Source of the DNA: Alicyclobacillus mali NBRC 102425
Lineage (GTDB): Bacteria > Bacillota > Bacilli > Alicyclobacillales > Alicyclobacillaceae
Length of the DNA: 64,000 bases
Assembly: GCF_001570745.1 (NCBI RefSeq)
Contig: NZ_BCSG01000018.1
Location: 1-64,000 of the forward strand
Direction: 5' to 3'
Both the position numbers and the translations under genes were made by a program. Each line of letters starts with the position of its first letter. Within the stretch, counting starts at the first letter, position 1. Below the pieces are notes generated by a model. The model made no database searches. It was not told the origin of the DNA and worked only from the letters and a program-made list of their open reading frames with translations. Positions 26,085 through 34,261 of the stretch are shown here, one piece after another.

Positions 26085-26466
26085 TGTGCCAGTCATCTGC
26101 AGGTTTTGCCGTCAAGATGGACGTGATGCGATTGTCGTCATCCACGAGGACCACGGACGCTGTGAAGGTCTCCCACTCCCCATCATCCACCCAGGCGAGC
26201 GACAGGACGATGACGCGATCGCCCGGTTGAAAATGGCGCGCCGGTGGACCGTTGAGGCAAACGACGCCGGAACCCTCAACTCCGGGAATGGCGTACGTGG
26301 ACCATAGGACGCCGTTTTCCACGTTCGTGATCTGCACCATCTCGTATGGGCGAATATTTGCGGCCCGCATCAGCACGGGGTCGAGCGTGATGCTGCCCAC
26401 GTAGTTGAGATCCGCCTGCGTCACCCGAACGCGGTGGAGCTTGCCTTTGCACATCTGTCGAAGCAC
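26068..26466 (-). CDS. panD: Aspartate 1-decarboxylase
   Basis: 132 residues. It makes beta-alanine for pantothenate and CoA. The self-cleavage site gives Ser25 in NYVGSITLDP, which becomes the pyruvoyl group, and Lys9 is in CKGKLHRVRV. GTG 26466 follows GAGGGGGG; upstream codons give an extension absent from the family (usual length about 127). panB and panC are not in the window. Confidence 0.94.
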   Translation of the reverse strand: MLRQMCKGKLHRVRVTQADLNYVGSITLDPVLMRAANIRPYEMVQITNVENGVLWSTYAIPGVEGSGVVCLNGPPARHFQPGDRVIVLSLAWVDDGEWETFTASVVLVDDDNRITSILTAKPADDWHSDLGA

Positions 26467-26545
26467 GGGATACCCCCCTCGCATGTGCTCGCTTCAGCAT
26501 ACGCGAGTAGGGCAAATCCGCATGCCGGCCGACGCACCGCGCTCC

Positions 26546-27475
26546 TCACGCGACCGGCTGGGAGGCGTTCGCGCCGCCCGCCGCCGTGGCATTCCCCGTG
26601 GCATTCCCCGTGGCATTCCCCGTGGCATTCCCCGTGGCATTCCCCGTGGCATTCCCCGGTGTGGGCGATCCCGTCGACTGCCATTCGATGGGGCCCATCC
26701 CGAACGTGGACACGAGCTCGTCAAACAGCAGCTTCCCCGCGAGAATGTGCCCTGCCTCATTTGGGTGCCAGGCGTCGCCATAGTACATCTTCCACGTTTG
26801 GTGATGGGCTTCCATGTATAGCGTCATGTCGCGGTTCAAGTCGAGATAGTAGACGTTCGGGTTGTCGAACGAGGACACCACGTCGCTCTCCACCTGCATG
26901 TACGCTTCATCTTCGGCGTGATTGTATGTTGCCGTGGCTTTGGTCACGGGCGACGTGACCACGAGCACCACCGCGTGCTCGGCAAGCGCTTCCTCGATTT
27001 CGTCCGCGATGGCTTGACGAAAGGCTGCCAACGGCGTCTTGTCGTAGATATCGTTGAGAAGCCCCCAGGAGAGGACGACCACCTGAGGCCGATCTTGCTC
27101 CAGCCATGCCAGGTACTCGCCTTCTCGGTCAAGCGTCACCGGCGAGCCGCCGACCACCGTTCGGTCGTCATACACGTAGGTGGTGTCCGTCGACGCCGAC
27201 AGCGCGGCGAAAGCCCGGCGCAGGTAACTGTCGTCGTGAGGATCCTTCCATCCGTGCGCCATGGATCCTCCGACGACCATCACCTTCTCCGTCGTCAAAC
27301 GCGGAGACAGGGAGGCCGCGCCGTCAGCCGCAAACACGCTCGCGTCTCGGCTCTGCAGCCACCCCACGCACCATCCGCTCACGGCCAAAAGCGCGCCCGA
27401 AGCGATCCATCCGAGCCGTCGGCGCCACACGTGCGCGCGCTTAATCTCCGGTCGCATTGACCGGCTTCGCCTCAT
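26546..27475 (-). CDS. Secreted or anchored SGNH/GDSL-family hydrolase with GNAT tandem repeat tail
   Basis: 309 residues. A hydrophobic segment near residues 20-38 is a signal anchor or signal peptide. SGNH blocks are the serine in VVGGSMAHGW, the Asn in SWGLLNDIYD and the Asp/His pair in DAWHPNEAGH. The substrate is unknown; an ester or acyl group at the cell surface is usual. The C-terminus holds six perfect GNAT repeats encoded by a 12-base tandem repeat. ATG 27475 is chosen before the basic N-terminus MRRSRSMRPEIKR; ATG 27457 is possible. Confidence 0.83.
   Translation of the reverse strand: MRRSRSMRPEIKRAHVWRRRLGWIASGALLAVSGWCVGWLQSRDASVFAADGAASLSPRLTTEKVMVVGGSMAHGWKDPHDDSYLRRAFAALSASTDTTYVYDDRTVVGGSPVTLDREGEYLAWLEQDRPQVVVLSWGLLNDIYDKTPLAAFRQAIADEIEEALAEHAVVLVVTSPVTKATATYNHAEDEAYMQVESDVVSSFDNPNVYYLDLNRDMTLYMEAHHQTWKMYYGDAWHPNEAGHILAGKLLFDELVSTFGMGPIEWQSTGSPTPGNATGNATGNATGNATGNATGNATAAGGANASQPVA
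26586..26657. repeat. Six perfect 12-base tandem repeats (VNTR) inside the SGNH hydrolase gene
   Basis: The unit GTGGCATTCCCC (plus strand) occurs six times without mismatch and encodes Gly-Asn-Ala-Thr on the minus strand. Because the unit is a multiple of three, copy number can vary without a frame change. Confidence 0.97.
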
Positions 27476-27553
27476 GCCGACCTCATCCTCTCTTCTGCAC
27501 TTCCCCTGCCCTCCTTCGTGATAGCACACGTTTGTTGAAATGCGATCAAAACT

Positions 27554-27772
27554 TCACATCACGGAGCCGTGATCGTCGCAATGAGCCCGGGCAATGATTT
27601 GGCAGATGTGATCTCGGTCCACCACATCGTCGTCAAACGTGACAACCGCGATTTGGTCGGCCAAATCCACGTCAAAGTTGCGAACGCCTTCCACGGCATG
27701 CAGCGCCACGGAGACCTTGTTGGCGCATAGGGAACACGTGGCGTCGCGAAGCGTGAGCGTTGACAAGGTCAT
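27554..27772 (-). CDS. Heavy-metal-associated (HMA) domain protein, CopZ-like
   Basis: 72 residues, one ferredoxin-like HMA domain. The metal-binding motif is CSLC (residues about 13-16, in RDATCSLCANKV), and the core continues with ALHAVEGVRNFDVDLADQ. Probably a copper or other soft-metal chaperone; a CopA-type ATPase is not adjacent. ATG 27772 has GGAGG about 9 bases upstream. Confidence 0.85.
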   Translation of the reverse strand: MTLSTLTLRDATCSLCANKVSVALHAVEGVRNFDVDLADQIAVVTFDDDVVDRDHICQIIARAHCDDHGSVM

Positions 27773-27831
27773 GTTGCTGCCTCCTCCCTGCTTTGGCCAT
27801 AGCATGAAGCGAGAAGTTGTGCGTTATGCCT

Positions 27832-27861
27832 GCATGATGAGGTTGAATCTGGAAGATAATA
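27832..27861 (+). promoter_or_regulatory. Possible SigG-type promoter of the gerA-gerC-gerB operon
   Basis: GCATG (27832-27836) and GATAATA (27855-27861) are 18 bases apart, a fair match to SigG GxATR and CATnnTA. It ends 27 bases before the gerA start, which fits forespore expression of a germinant receptor. Confidence 0.45.
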
Positions 27862-27888
27862 AAGGTCGAAGCCAGGGGAGGGACGTCC

Positions 27889-29555
27889 ATGCACTGGTTC
27901 AAGTCGTTTACCGAGCGATTCGGACTTACGAACCCCGTCCGCGGCCGGTATCGCCCGCGCATTCCGAGCCAGCGCGACATGCCGACCTACACTGGCAATC
28001 TGGAGGACGCACTGAAATACTTCCGGAGCACGGTGGGACAGAGCGACGATTTCGTGGTACGGATCTTCGAAATTGGGAAGGTGTCTGGCGCGCTCCTGTT
28101 TTACACCAGCATCTGCGACAAGCGCGCGGTGGAGGATACGCTTCGCGCCATTCATCGCCACCGATTCCCGCGCCGCGCGCCGCGCCCGCTGCCGCAGTAC
28201 CTGGTGGAGCGGGTGCTGTCGGGATCGGAGACCATGTTCATGGAGAGCACCTTCGAGCTGAAACAAGCCATTGCGGCGGGAAAACTCGTCATGCTCCTGG
28301 ACGGCCACCCACCGGCGATTGTCATCAGCGCGAAGGCGGTGGAACACCGCGCGCCCGACCAGCCGATTCTCGAGACGTCGACCCGAGGATCGCAGGTCGC
28401 TTTCGTGGAGAATATCGACATAAATCTCGGCATGATCCGCCAGCACATGTCCACCGATACGCTTGTCGTGAAGCGCTGGTCCATTGGCGTGCGCTCCCAC
28501 CGCGTCGTGGCCATGGTGTACGTGCGCGACATCGCAAACCCCTTCTCGTAGAGACGGTGTCGAAGCGACTCGAGGCCATTCACACCGACATCATCAGCGG
28601 GTCCGCTGCGGTCGAACAGCGCATCGTGGATCACCCGTGGTCCCTGTTCAGCCTCGTGCGCATGACCTCCCGCGTGGATGGAACGAGCATGGAGCTCAAC
28701 CAGGGCAAGGTCGCCATCGTGGTGGACGGCGATCCGACCGTGCTGCTGGCGCCGGCGACATTCCAGGACTTCTTCCAGACCGTCGAGGACTATATGCACA
28801 CCTGGTGGGAAGCGACGTTCATGCGGGTTCTCCGCGTGATCGCGTTCATCCTCGCCGTCTGGCTCCCGGCGCTTTACATCGCGTTTGTCGACTACAGCCC
28901 GGACCTGCTCCCAAAGACGATGGCGTTGCAAATCGCGCAATCCCGCCAGGGCGTGCCTTTTCCTGCCGTGATGGAAGTCATCATCATGCAGATTGTCGTC
29001 GAAATCCTGCGCGAAGCGACGCTGCGCATGCCGAGGCAAATGGGACAAGCCATCAGCATCGTCGGCGGTCTGGTCGTAGGCGAAGCCACGGTCCAGGCGG
29101 GCATCGTCTCCAATGTGCTCCTCATCGTCGTGGCGCTGTCGGCCGTCTCCGTGTTCGTGACGCCGAGCTACGAATTCACGGTGATGTCGCGCCTCGGCGG
29201 CTGGGTGATGATCATCGCAGCCACGCTGCTTGGCTTCTACGGCGTGGTGCTTGCCACCATTTGGACCCTGTTCGAGATCTGCAATCTATCTTCCTTCGGC
29301 ATCCCATACGTGGATCCGCTGGGCGGCGATCACGTCAAGGACTTCTTCCTCGACGGGCTCGTGCGGCTGCCCATCACGGTGCTGGATCGGCGCCCCGAGC
29401 ACCTGCATCCCGTGGACACCACGGGTGACACGGACCTCATGGTGCCCATGCCGAACCCGCAGCTGGAGAAGTGGGAACCTGGCGGCAAGCGGCCTCACAG
29501 CGACATGCGCCGGCAAAAGGCCAAGTGGCGAAAAAGGAAGAGATTGGACCTATGA
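27889..29555 (+). pseudogene. gerA: Germinant receptor subunit A (GerA family), split by a -1 frame change
   Basis: The N-terminal half reads in one frame from ATG 27889 (site GGGAGGGA) to a TAG at 28549-28551 after ...YVRDIANPFS. The C-terminal half continues in the -1 frame as LLVETVSKRLEAIHTDIISG and runs to 29555 with the usual membrane helices and the family segment GQAISIVGGLVVGEATVQAGI. Joining ...DIANP to LLVETV restores an ordinary GerA of about 555 residues. The join lies at 28536-28542 (A AAC CCC), a -1 slippery heptamer. Explanations: a lost C in the C run (mutation or sequencing error) or programmed frameshifting. Both halves stay intact, so loss would be recent. Confidence 0.85.
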
Positions 29556-30703
29556 GCTTCCGGGGCGCTCGCTGGCTGGTCGCCGCGCAGGCCGCGGCGC
29601 TCCTGTTTCTCGCAGGGGGATGCGGTGATTACCAGAAGATCAACGACCGCTCGCAGATCATCGGTATCGGCGTAGATCCGGTACCGGACAAGCCGGACAT
29701 GTTGGCCTTCACGCTTCAGGTTCCCAATCTGGAAATTGCAACCCAACAAAGTCCCGGCCTGGGCACCGGAGGTCGGCAAGGAGGCGAGGCTGTACCCTAC
29801 AAGAACTTTTACGTCGAAGCAACATCGGTGCAATCCGCCGTTTCCCGGGCTCAGACGATGTACGACAAGTCGTTCTTTCTCGGCAACCTGGAGACTGTCG
29901 TGTTCCAGACGGGCCTCAGCGAGCGGGATTTGACGCGCGTCACCGAACAGCTGATGCGTGATGAGACCATCGACAAGCTCGCGTACGTCGTGGCGACGCG
30001 AGATTCGGCGCGATCCGTCCTCGAAGCGAGGACGAACGCGCCTCCTGCGACCACCATCGAAGCGATGTGGTACAACGACATGCCGCAGCGCGGATACTCG
30101 GCGCCCGAAAAGCTGTGGCAATTTTGGAGGGACGCTGAACTCATCGGCCGGGAGCCACACGCGCCGCTTGTCGAGGCCACCGACGACAGCATACGCATGG
30201 ACGGCACCGAGCTGTATTTTGGCTATCAGCCGGTCGGATGGCTCACGCCGGACGATACCGTGTTTTACAACTTTCTCGCGGGACAGGTTCGCGCCATTTC
30301 CATATCCATCCCCGACGCCCGTCGCACCTTTGACGTCCGCATCATGCGCTCGCGGGTGCATCTGCGCGAAGTCCCCACCAAGGACGGGATGGTGCTCTGG
30401 GACGACATTCAGGTGCGCGCCAACCTGAACTCGACGGAGACGATGGCGCAGCGCCCTCTCACGAATCGGGAGGTCGAGCGATACGAGGACGTCGTGGAGC
30501 GATACCTCCACGACAACTGTGTTCGGGTCTTTCGCGCCCTTCAGTCCGTCCAGGCCGATGCCGTTGGATTTGGCTATCGGTACCTGATCCATCATCCGGA
30601 GCGCATCTACGAAATTCGAGATCGCTGGGGAGACGAATTTGGCCACGCGCGCATCCACGTGACGGTGAGATGCCGGATCTCGCGCGAAGGCAATATTCTC
30701 TGA
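29552..30703 (+). CDS. gerC: Germinant receptor lipoprotein subunit C (Ger(x)C family)
   Basis: 383 residues. A lipoprotein signal with lipobox LAGGC near residue 24 is followed by the Ger(x)C fold: DRSQIIGIGVDPVPDKPDML, DKSFFLGNLETVVFQTGLSE, and a C-terminal domain with FRALQSVQADAVGFGYRY. It anchors to the outer face of the inner spore membrane and joins the A and B subunits. ATG 29552 overlaps the gerA stop (ATGA) and has AAGGAAGAG upstream. Confidence 0.93.
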   Translation: MSFRGARWLVAAQAAALLFLAGGCGDYQKINDRSQIIGIGVDPVPDKPDMLAFTLQVPNLEIATQQSPGLGTGGRQGGEAVPYKNFYVEATSVQSAVSRAQTMYDKSFFLGNLETVVFQTGLSERDLTRVTEQLMRDETIDKLAYVVATRDSARSVLEARTNAPPATTIEAMWYNDMPQRGYSAPEKLWQFWRDAELIGREPHAPLVEATDDSIRMDGTELYFGYQPVGWLTPDDTVFYNFLAGQVRAISISIPDARRTFDVRIMRSRVHLREVPTKDGMVLWDDIQVRANLNSTETMAQRPLTNREVERYEDVVERYLHDNCVRVFRALQSVQADAVGFGYRYLIHHPERIYEIRDRWGDEFGHARIHVTVRCRISREGNIL

Positions 30704-30725
30704 AGTGAGCAGGAGGCGAACCAAC

Positions 30726-31901
30726 GTGAACGCGCAGAACGAGCGCCTGTACAACCTGTCGGCCTTTCAGGCCATCGCGCTCTTCTCGTCGAGCTTCCTG
30801 CCGGTCATGTTTTGGATCTACCCCACCGTCGCCGTGCACTACGCCCGACTGGACGCGCAGTGGGCCCTTCTTGTGACGGTGCTCATCGGCGTCGTCATCA
30901 GCTGGGTGCACGGGCGACTGAACGACCGCTTCCCCAACATGACAGGCCCCGACTTCGCGTGTTTGGTGTGGGGAAAGTGGATAGGCAAGGCCATCACGGC
31001 GCTGTATGTGCCTGTCTACCTGCTGTTTCTCGGCGTGAGCCTGTACTTCACGATTTCGCTCATGAAGTACTTCTTCCCGCTCACCATGCGCATGTGGCTC
31101 GCGCTCGCCATGACCGTCGTCGCATGGCGAGGCGCCTGGTGCGGGGTCGAGGCCATGGGCCGGGCATCGGCCATCGTCCACCCGCTCACCTTCGCGGGCA
31201 TCCTGGCGTCGTTCGGCGCCATCCTGGCGAACGCGGATCAGCCGCTCATCCCGCTCTCATTCACCAGCCCGTCGCAGACAGCCTCCGGGGTCTACCACCT
31301 GCTCCCGCTCTATCTCGGCATGGACCTCATCCTCATTGTAAACCCGTATTATCGGCACCGCCGCGGCAAGAGCGAGTGGTATCCGGTCATCGCCACCGCC
31401 ATCGGTGGCGTGGTGGTCATGCTCGTGTTCTTTTCCATCGTCGTCAATCTCGGATTCACGCCGACGGAGCGCCTCGCCTATCCGGTTCAGGCGGTGATTC
31501 AGCTCATCCGCCTGCGAGGATTTCTCGTCGAGCGCCTCGGCATCGTGATCATCATCCTGTCCGTCGCCTACACCGCGCTCTTCCTCGGCAATCATATCTG
31601 GGCGCTCTCCACCACCATCGCGCGGATTGTCGGCGTCTCCGATCACAAGTTCCGGCCGTTCACCCTCTTCGTCGCGCCGAGCATCTTCGCCATCAGCCAA
31701 ATCATCGCCACGACCATGCATGCCCGCGACATCGTCACGATGATCCTCGCGCCGGCAAGCTGGGTGGTGGTGGTCATCATTCCCGTATCGACGCACCTCA
31801 TCGCAAGCATCCGCGGCCTCCGAACCGACACCCGCGAGGAACTTCAGGCGCAAGGGCGACAGCGGCCGCCCAAGCGCAGGCGGATCCGAAGCTCGCCGTA
31901 A
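30726..31901 (+). CDS. gerB: Germinant receptor permease-like subunit B
   Basis: 391 residues, about ten helices, GerB/amino-acid permease superfamily; this subunit is thought to bind germinants. It begins LSAFQAIALFSSSFLPVMFW and has the conserved loop PDFACLVWGKWIGK. GTG 30726 follows AGGAGG (30711-30716) by 9 bases; GTG 30705 lies before the site and is unlikely. The operon order A-C-B is seen in several receptors. It ends in a basic, probably cytosolic tail. Confidence 0.92.
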   Translation: MNAQNERLYNLSAFQAIALFSSSFLPVMFWIYPTVAVHYARLDAQWALLVTVLIGVVISWVHGRLNDRFPNMTGPDFACLVWGKWIGKAITALYVPVYLLFLGVSLYFTISLMKYFFPLTMRMWLALAMTVVAWRGAWCGVEAMGRASAIVHPLTFAGILASFGAILANADQPLIPLSFTSPSQTASGVYHLLPLYLGMDLILIVNPYYRHRRGKSEWYPVIATAIGGVVVMLVFFSIVVNLGFTPTERLAYPVQAVIQLIRLRGFLVERLGIVIIILSVAYTALFLGNHIWALSTTIARIVGVSDHKFRPFTLFVAPSIFAISQIIATTMHARDIVTMILAPASWVVVVIIPVSTHLIASIRGLRTDTREELQAQGRQRPPKRRRIRSSP

Positions 31902-31979
31902 AATCCATTGCCATTTCCGCGCGCGTCTGATGAAATAGACGAAAAGCGGGCACGTACCGCGCAGACGGGAGGCATCCAC

Positions 31980-32405
31980 GTGATTCGATTGCGCGGCCAC
32001 CATTTGCTCTGCCTCCTGGGATACCGAGGCATGGGCTACTCGGACGACTACGTTCGCAACATGACGCAGGTCTACGAAGCGCTCCGCACGGACCCTCAGA
32101 CGCGCGTCTGCGTCGTGGCGGGCCCGGATGACCTCTGCGACCACTTTCCGACGGATCAGCCCTACCACTGCCAGAGCGCGTCCGTCCACCGCCGCGACGC
32201 CAAGGTGCTTTCGCGCCTCGGCCTGCGCGCAGGCCAGTGCATGCCGTGGCGCGAGATCGAGCGCCGCGTGCGTGATCGCGTCCGCCCGGAGGACATCCGC
32301 TCGCTCTGCCACACGTGTTCGTGGCGCTCGCTCGGCGTGTGCGAGGAAGGCGTGGACCTCATTCGCAGGCGGCTTCCGCTTCCCCCCGCGCCCCCGCCGC
32401 CCTGA
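31980..32405 (+). CDS. DUF1284 family protein, cysteine-rich
   Basis: 141 residues. The N-terminus IRLRGHHLLCLLGYRGMGYS is the DUF1284 hallmark. Cysteines occur throughout, including CQSAS, CMPWREI and a final CHTCSWRSLGVC cluster, which suggests an Fe-S or zinc site; the function is unknown. GTG 31980 follows GGGAGG. It lies 78 bases after gerB on the same strand and could be read from the same transcript. It ends 3 bases from the convergent kinase gene. Confidence 0.8.
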   Translation: MIRLRGHHLLCLLGYRGMGYSDDYVRNMTQVYEALRTDPQTRVCVVAGPDDLCDHFPTDQPYHCQSASVHRRDAKVLSRLGLRAGQCMPWREIERRVRDRVRPEDIRSLCHTCSWRSLGVCEEGVDLIRRRLPLPPAPPPP

Positions 32406-32408
32406 CTT

Positions 32409-33887
32409 CTACGCATCGCCATTTGCTACAGGCAGGAGCACCATAACCGTGGTGCCTCGACCGACCTCGCTCTCAATGAGGAGGTCGCCGCCGTGATCGG
32501 CCACCATTCGCTTGGAGACCATCACCCCGAGGCCGGTGCCCTGCTCCTTCGTGGTGAAGAAGGGTTCACCGATGCGCGCGAGCGCGTCAGGCGACATGCC
32601 ACTGCCCTCGTCGGAAATCTGCACGCGAGCCGCCCCGCCCTCCTGCCACAGGGCCACGCGAAGAACGCCGCCCGGCTGCATGGCCTCAATGCCGTTGCGC
32701 ATGAGGTTGATGAACACCTGCTTGAGCTGATTGGCGTCCCCCTGCACTTTGATGGTCGCTGCCCGCGGCTCGTACTGAATGTCGACGCCGTGCAAAAGCG
32801 CCTGAGCGCTCATGAAGGCCACCACTTCTTGCACGAGATCCACGAGATCTAACTGTTGAAACTGCGGGCGGTCCGGCCGAGCCAAGCGCAAAAGCTCCGA
32901 CACAATGGCCTCCATCCGCGACACCTCGCCGCGCATGATTTCCAGATACCGCCGATTGTTCGATCTCGCCCGCTGATACATGAGGTCGATAAATCCGCGC
33001 AGCGCGGTGAGGGGATTTCGGATTTCGTGCGCAATGCCGGCGGCCAGTTGCCCCACCGCGGCGAGCTTGTCGGAACGGGCCAACAGTTCACGCGAGGCCG
33101 CGAGTGCGAGTTCGGACTCCTTCTGCGCCGTCACATCCTGTACCGCGCCGAACAGCACGCCGCGGCCCGCGCCGTGCTCGTGATAGCGCCCGACGGATCG
33201 CACGAAGCGAATGTGACCGCGCCCCGTCCGGATGCGGTATTCCAACTCATACGTGTGCGTGTGCATGGCGCGCGAAACGGCCTGCTCCACGAGCGGCCGA
33301 TCTTCCGGCACCACGGTCTCCAGAAATGCGTCGTGCGTGGCGGCGAAGTGTTCGGGCTCCATCTCCCAGATGTCGAACACCTCCTGCGACCAGGTGAGCC
33401 GCCGCGTCGTGACATCCAGTTCCCAATAGCCCGATCTCGCCAGTCCATACGCCAATTGCAGCCGCTCCACCGACGCCTCAAGCGCCGATTCGCGTTTCTG
33501 GCGATCCGTCACGTCGCGGTGCCACACCATCACGCCGACGAGCTGCCCGCGCCACTCGTCCGGCAGCAGCACGCTCTCCACCCAGCGCGCGGAGCCAACA
33601 ACGTCGTGCCGCCACACCAGCCGCCCAACGGCCCGGCCCGTGACCACCTCCAGCCACGCACTGGCCCATCTGGCGCGCTCTTCGTCAAGCATGGGCCATG
33701 CCGCAAAGGAGCGCCCGACAAGATCCGACGCGTGCATCCAGGGCCGGACGGATGGCGTCACATAGAGACATTCCGCGTTCAGCGCGTGATACGAGACCCA
33801 ATCCGGGCCCTCGCGAAAGGCGCCGCCCAGCGCATCGCTCACCGCCTGCACGCGCGCGTTCAAAGAAGGAAACCGACTGTCTACCAT
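32409..33887 (-). CDS. Soluble PAS-domain sensor histidine kinase
   Basis: 492 residues without a membrane helix. Two PAS-like domains cover about residues 20-270 (the second with LARSGYWELDVTTRRLTWS), then HisKA with the phosphorylated His in GIAHEIRNPLTALRGF, and an HATPase domain (NLMRNGIEAM, ISDEGSGMSP, FTTKEQGTGLGVMV). The layout recalls the cytosolic sporulation kinases that feed Spo0A; no response regulator is adjacent, which fits that reading, but it is inference. ATG 33887 follows AAGGTGG; GTG 33896 is an alternative. Confidence 0.87.
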   Translation of the reverse strand: MVDSRFPSLNARVQAVSDALGGAFREGPDWVSYHALNAECLYVTPSVRPWMHASDLVGRSFAAWPMLDEERARWASAWLEVVTGRAVGRLVWRHDVVGSARWVESVLLPDEWRGQLVGVMVWHRDVTDRQKRESALEASVERLQLAYGLARSGYWELDVTTRRLTWSQEVFDIWEMEPEHFAATHDAFLETVVPEDRPLVEQAVSRAMHTHTYELEYRIRTGRGHIRFVRSVGRYHEHGAGRGVLFGAVQDVTAQKESELALAASRELLARSDKLAAVGQLAAGIAHEIRNPLTALRGFIDLMYQRARSNNRRYLEIMRGEVSRMEAIVSELLRLARPDRPQFQQLDLVDLVQEVVAFMSAQALLHGVDIQYEPRAATIKVQGDANQLKQVFINLMRNGIEAMQPGGVLRVALWQEGGAARVQISDEGSGMSPDALARIGEPFFTTKEQGTGLGVMVSKRMVADHGGDLLIESEVGRGTTVMVLLPVANGDA

Positions 33888-33918
33888 CGAATCCACCTTA
33901 GCTCCGCTGCCTGAGTGC

Positions 33919-33940
33919 GAAAAAAGCCGAACGGGCTTTC
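33919..33940 (-). terminator. Terminator-like hairpin in the kinase leader
   Basis: On the minus strand AAGCC-CGTTC-GGCTT is followed by a run of six T, 30 bases before the kinase start codon. The stem is only 5 base pairs. It could be an attenuator in the leader of the kinase mRNA or the end of a short upstream RNA. Confidence 0.45.
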
Positions 33941-34099
33941 CGCGTCGGCCACACCCATCCGCCGCTCCATCTGGCTCTCACAGGTCGCGGCGGCGTCTTC
34001 CGCTATGTATGTGCTATCTCGTTGTGCTTCTGGTTGCCGTTCACCCAAGCTGTCGATCACCGCGCCAATCGAGCCGCCCACTTGGGCGCATCTACGCGT

Positions 34100-34128
34100 A
34101 TCATAGCGAATTCCAACCCTCAAAACAA
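34100..34128 (-). promoter_or_regulatory. SigA-type promoter upstream of the PAS kinase
   Basis: TTGTTT (34128-34123) and TATGAT (34105-34100) on the minus strand with a 17-base spacer. The expected transcript starts near 34093 and has a leader of about 200 bases before ATG 33887. Confidence 0.55.
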
Positions 34129-34261
34129 TCCACAACAATTCCCACACTCGGCCAGGCGGGCACCGTTTGACCGCGGGAGAAAAAGGCAGGGGCTCGCCAG
34201 CCACCCCGCGAAACACGCGGAATGGAGGGCGGCCCCTGGCAGGCGAACGCCTGGTTTTCGC

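Larger units (their letters stand above)
33888..34261. other. 374-base region without a confident gene, holding the kinase leader
   Basis: It contains a SigA-like promoter (34100-34128) reading toward the kinase, a terminator-like hairpin (33919-33940), and a GC-rich inverted repeat CAGGCG / CGCCTG near 34239-34252 just beyond the old yellow enzyme stop. A small minus-strand frame ends at 33881 and overlaps the kinase start, but lacks a convincing ribosome binding site. Confidence 0.5.

Noticed and set aside
27639-28535. Plus-strand open frame upstream of the second half of gerA
   Set aside because: Only the part after about 28540 encodes GerA sequence; the earlier part is a shadow of the other gerA half and of the HMA gene.
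33881-34216. 111-codon minus-strand frame ending over the kinase start
   Set aside because: No ribosome binding site at plausible starts and no recognisable family; the terminator-like hairpin lies inside it. Kept only as part of a leader finding.
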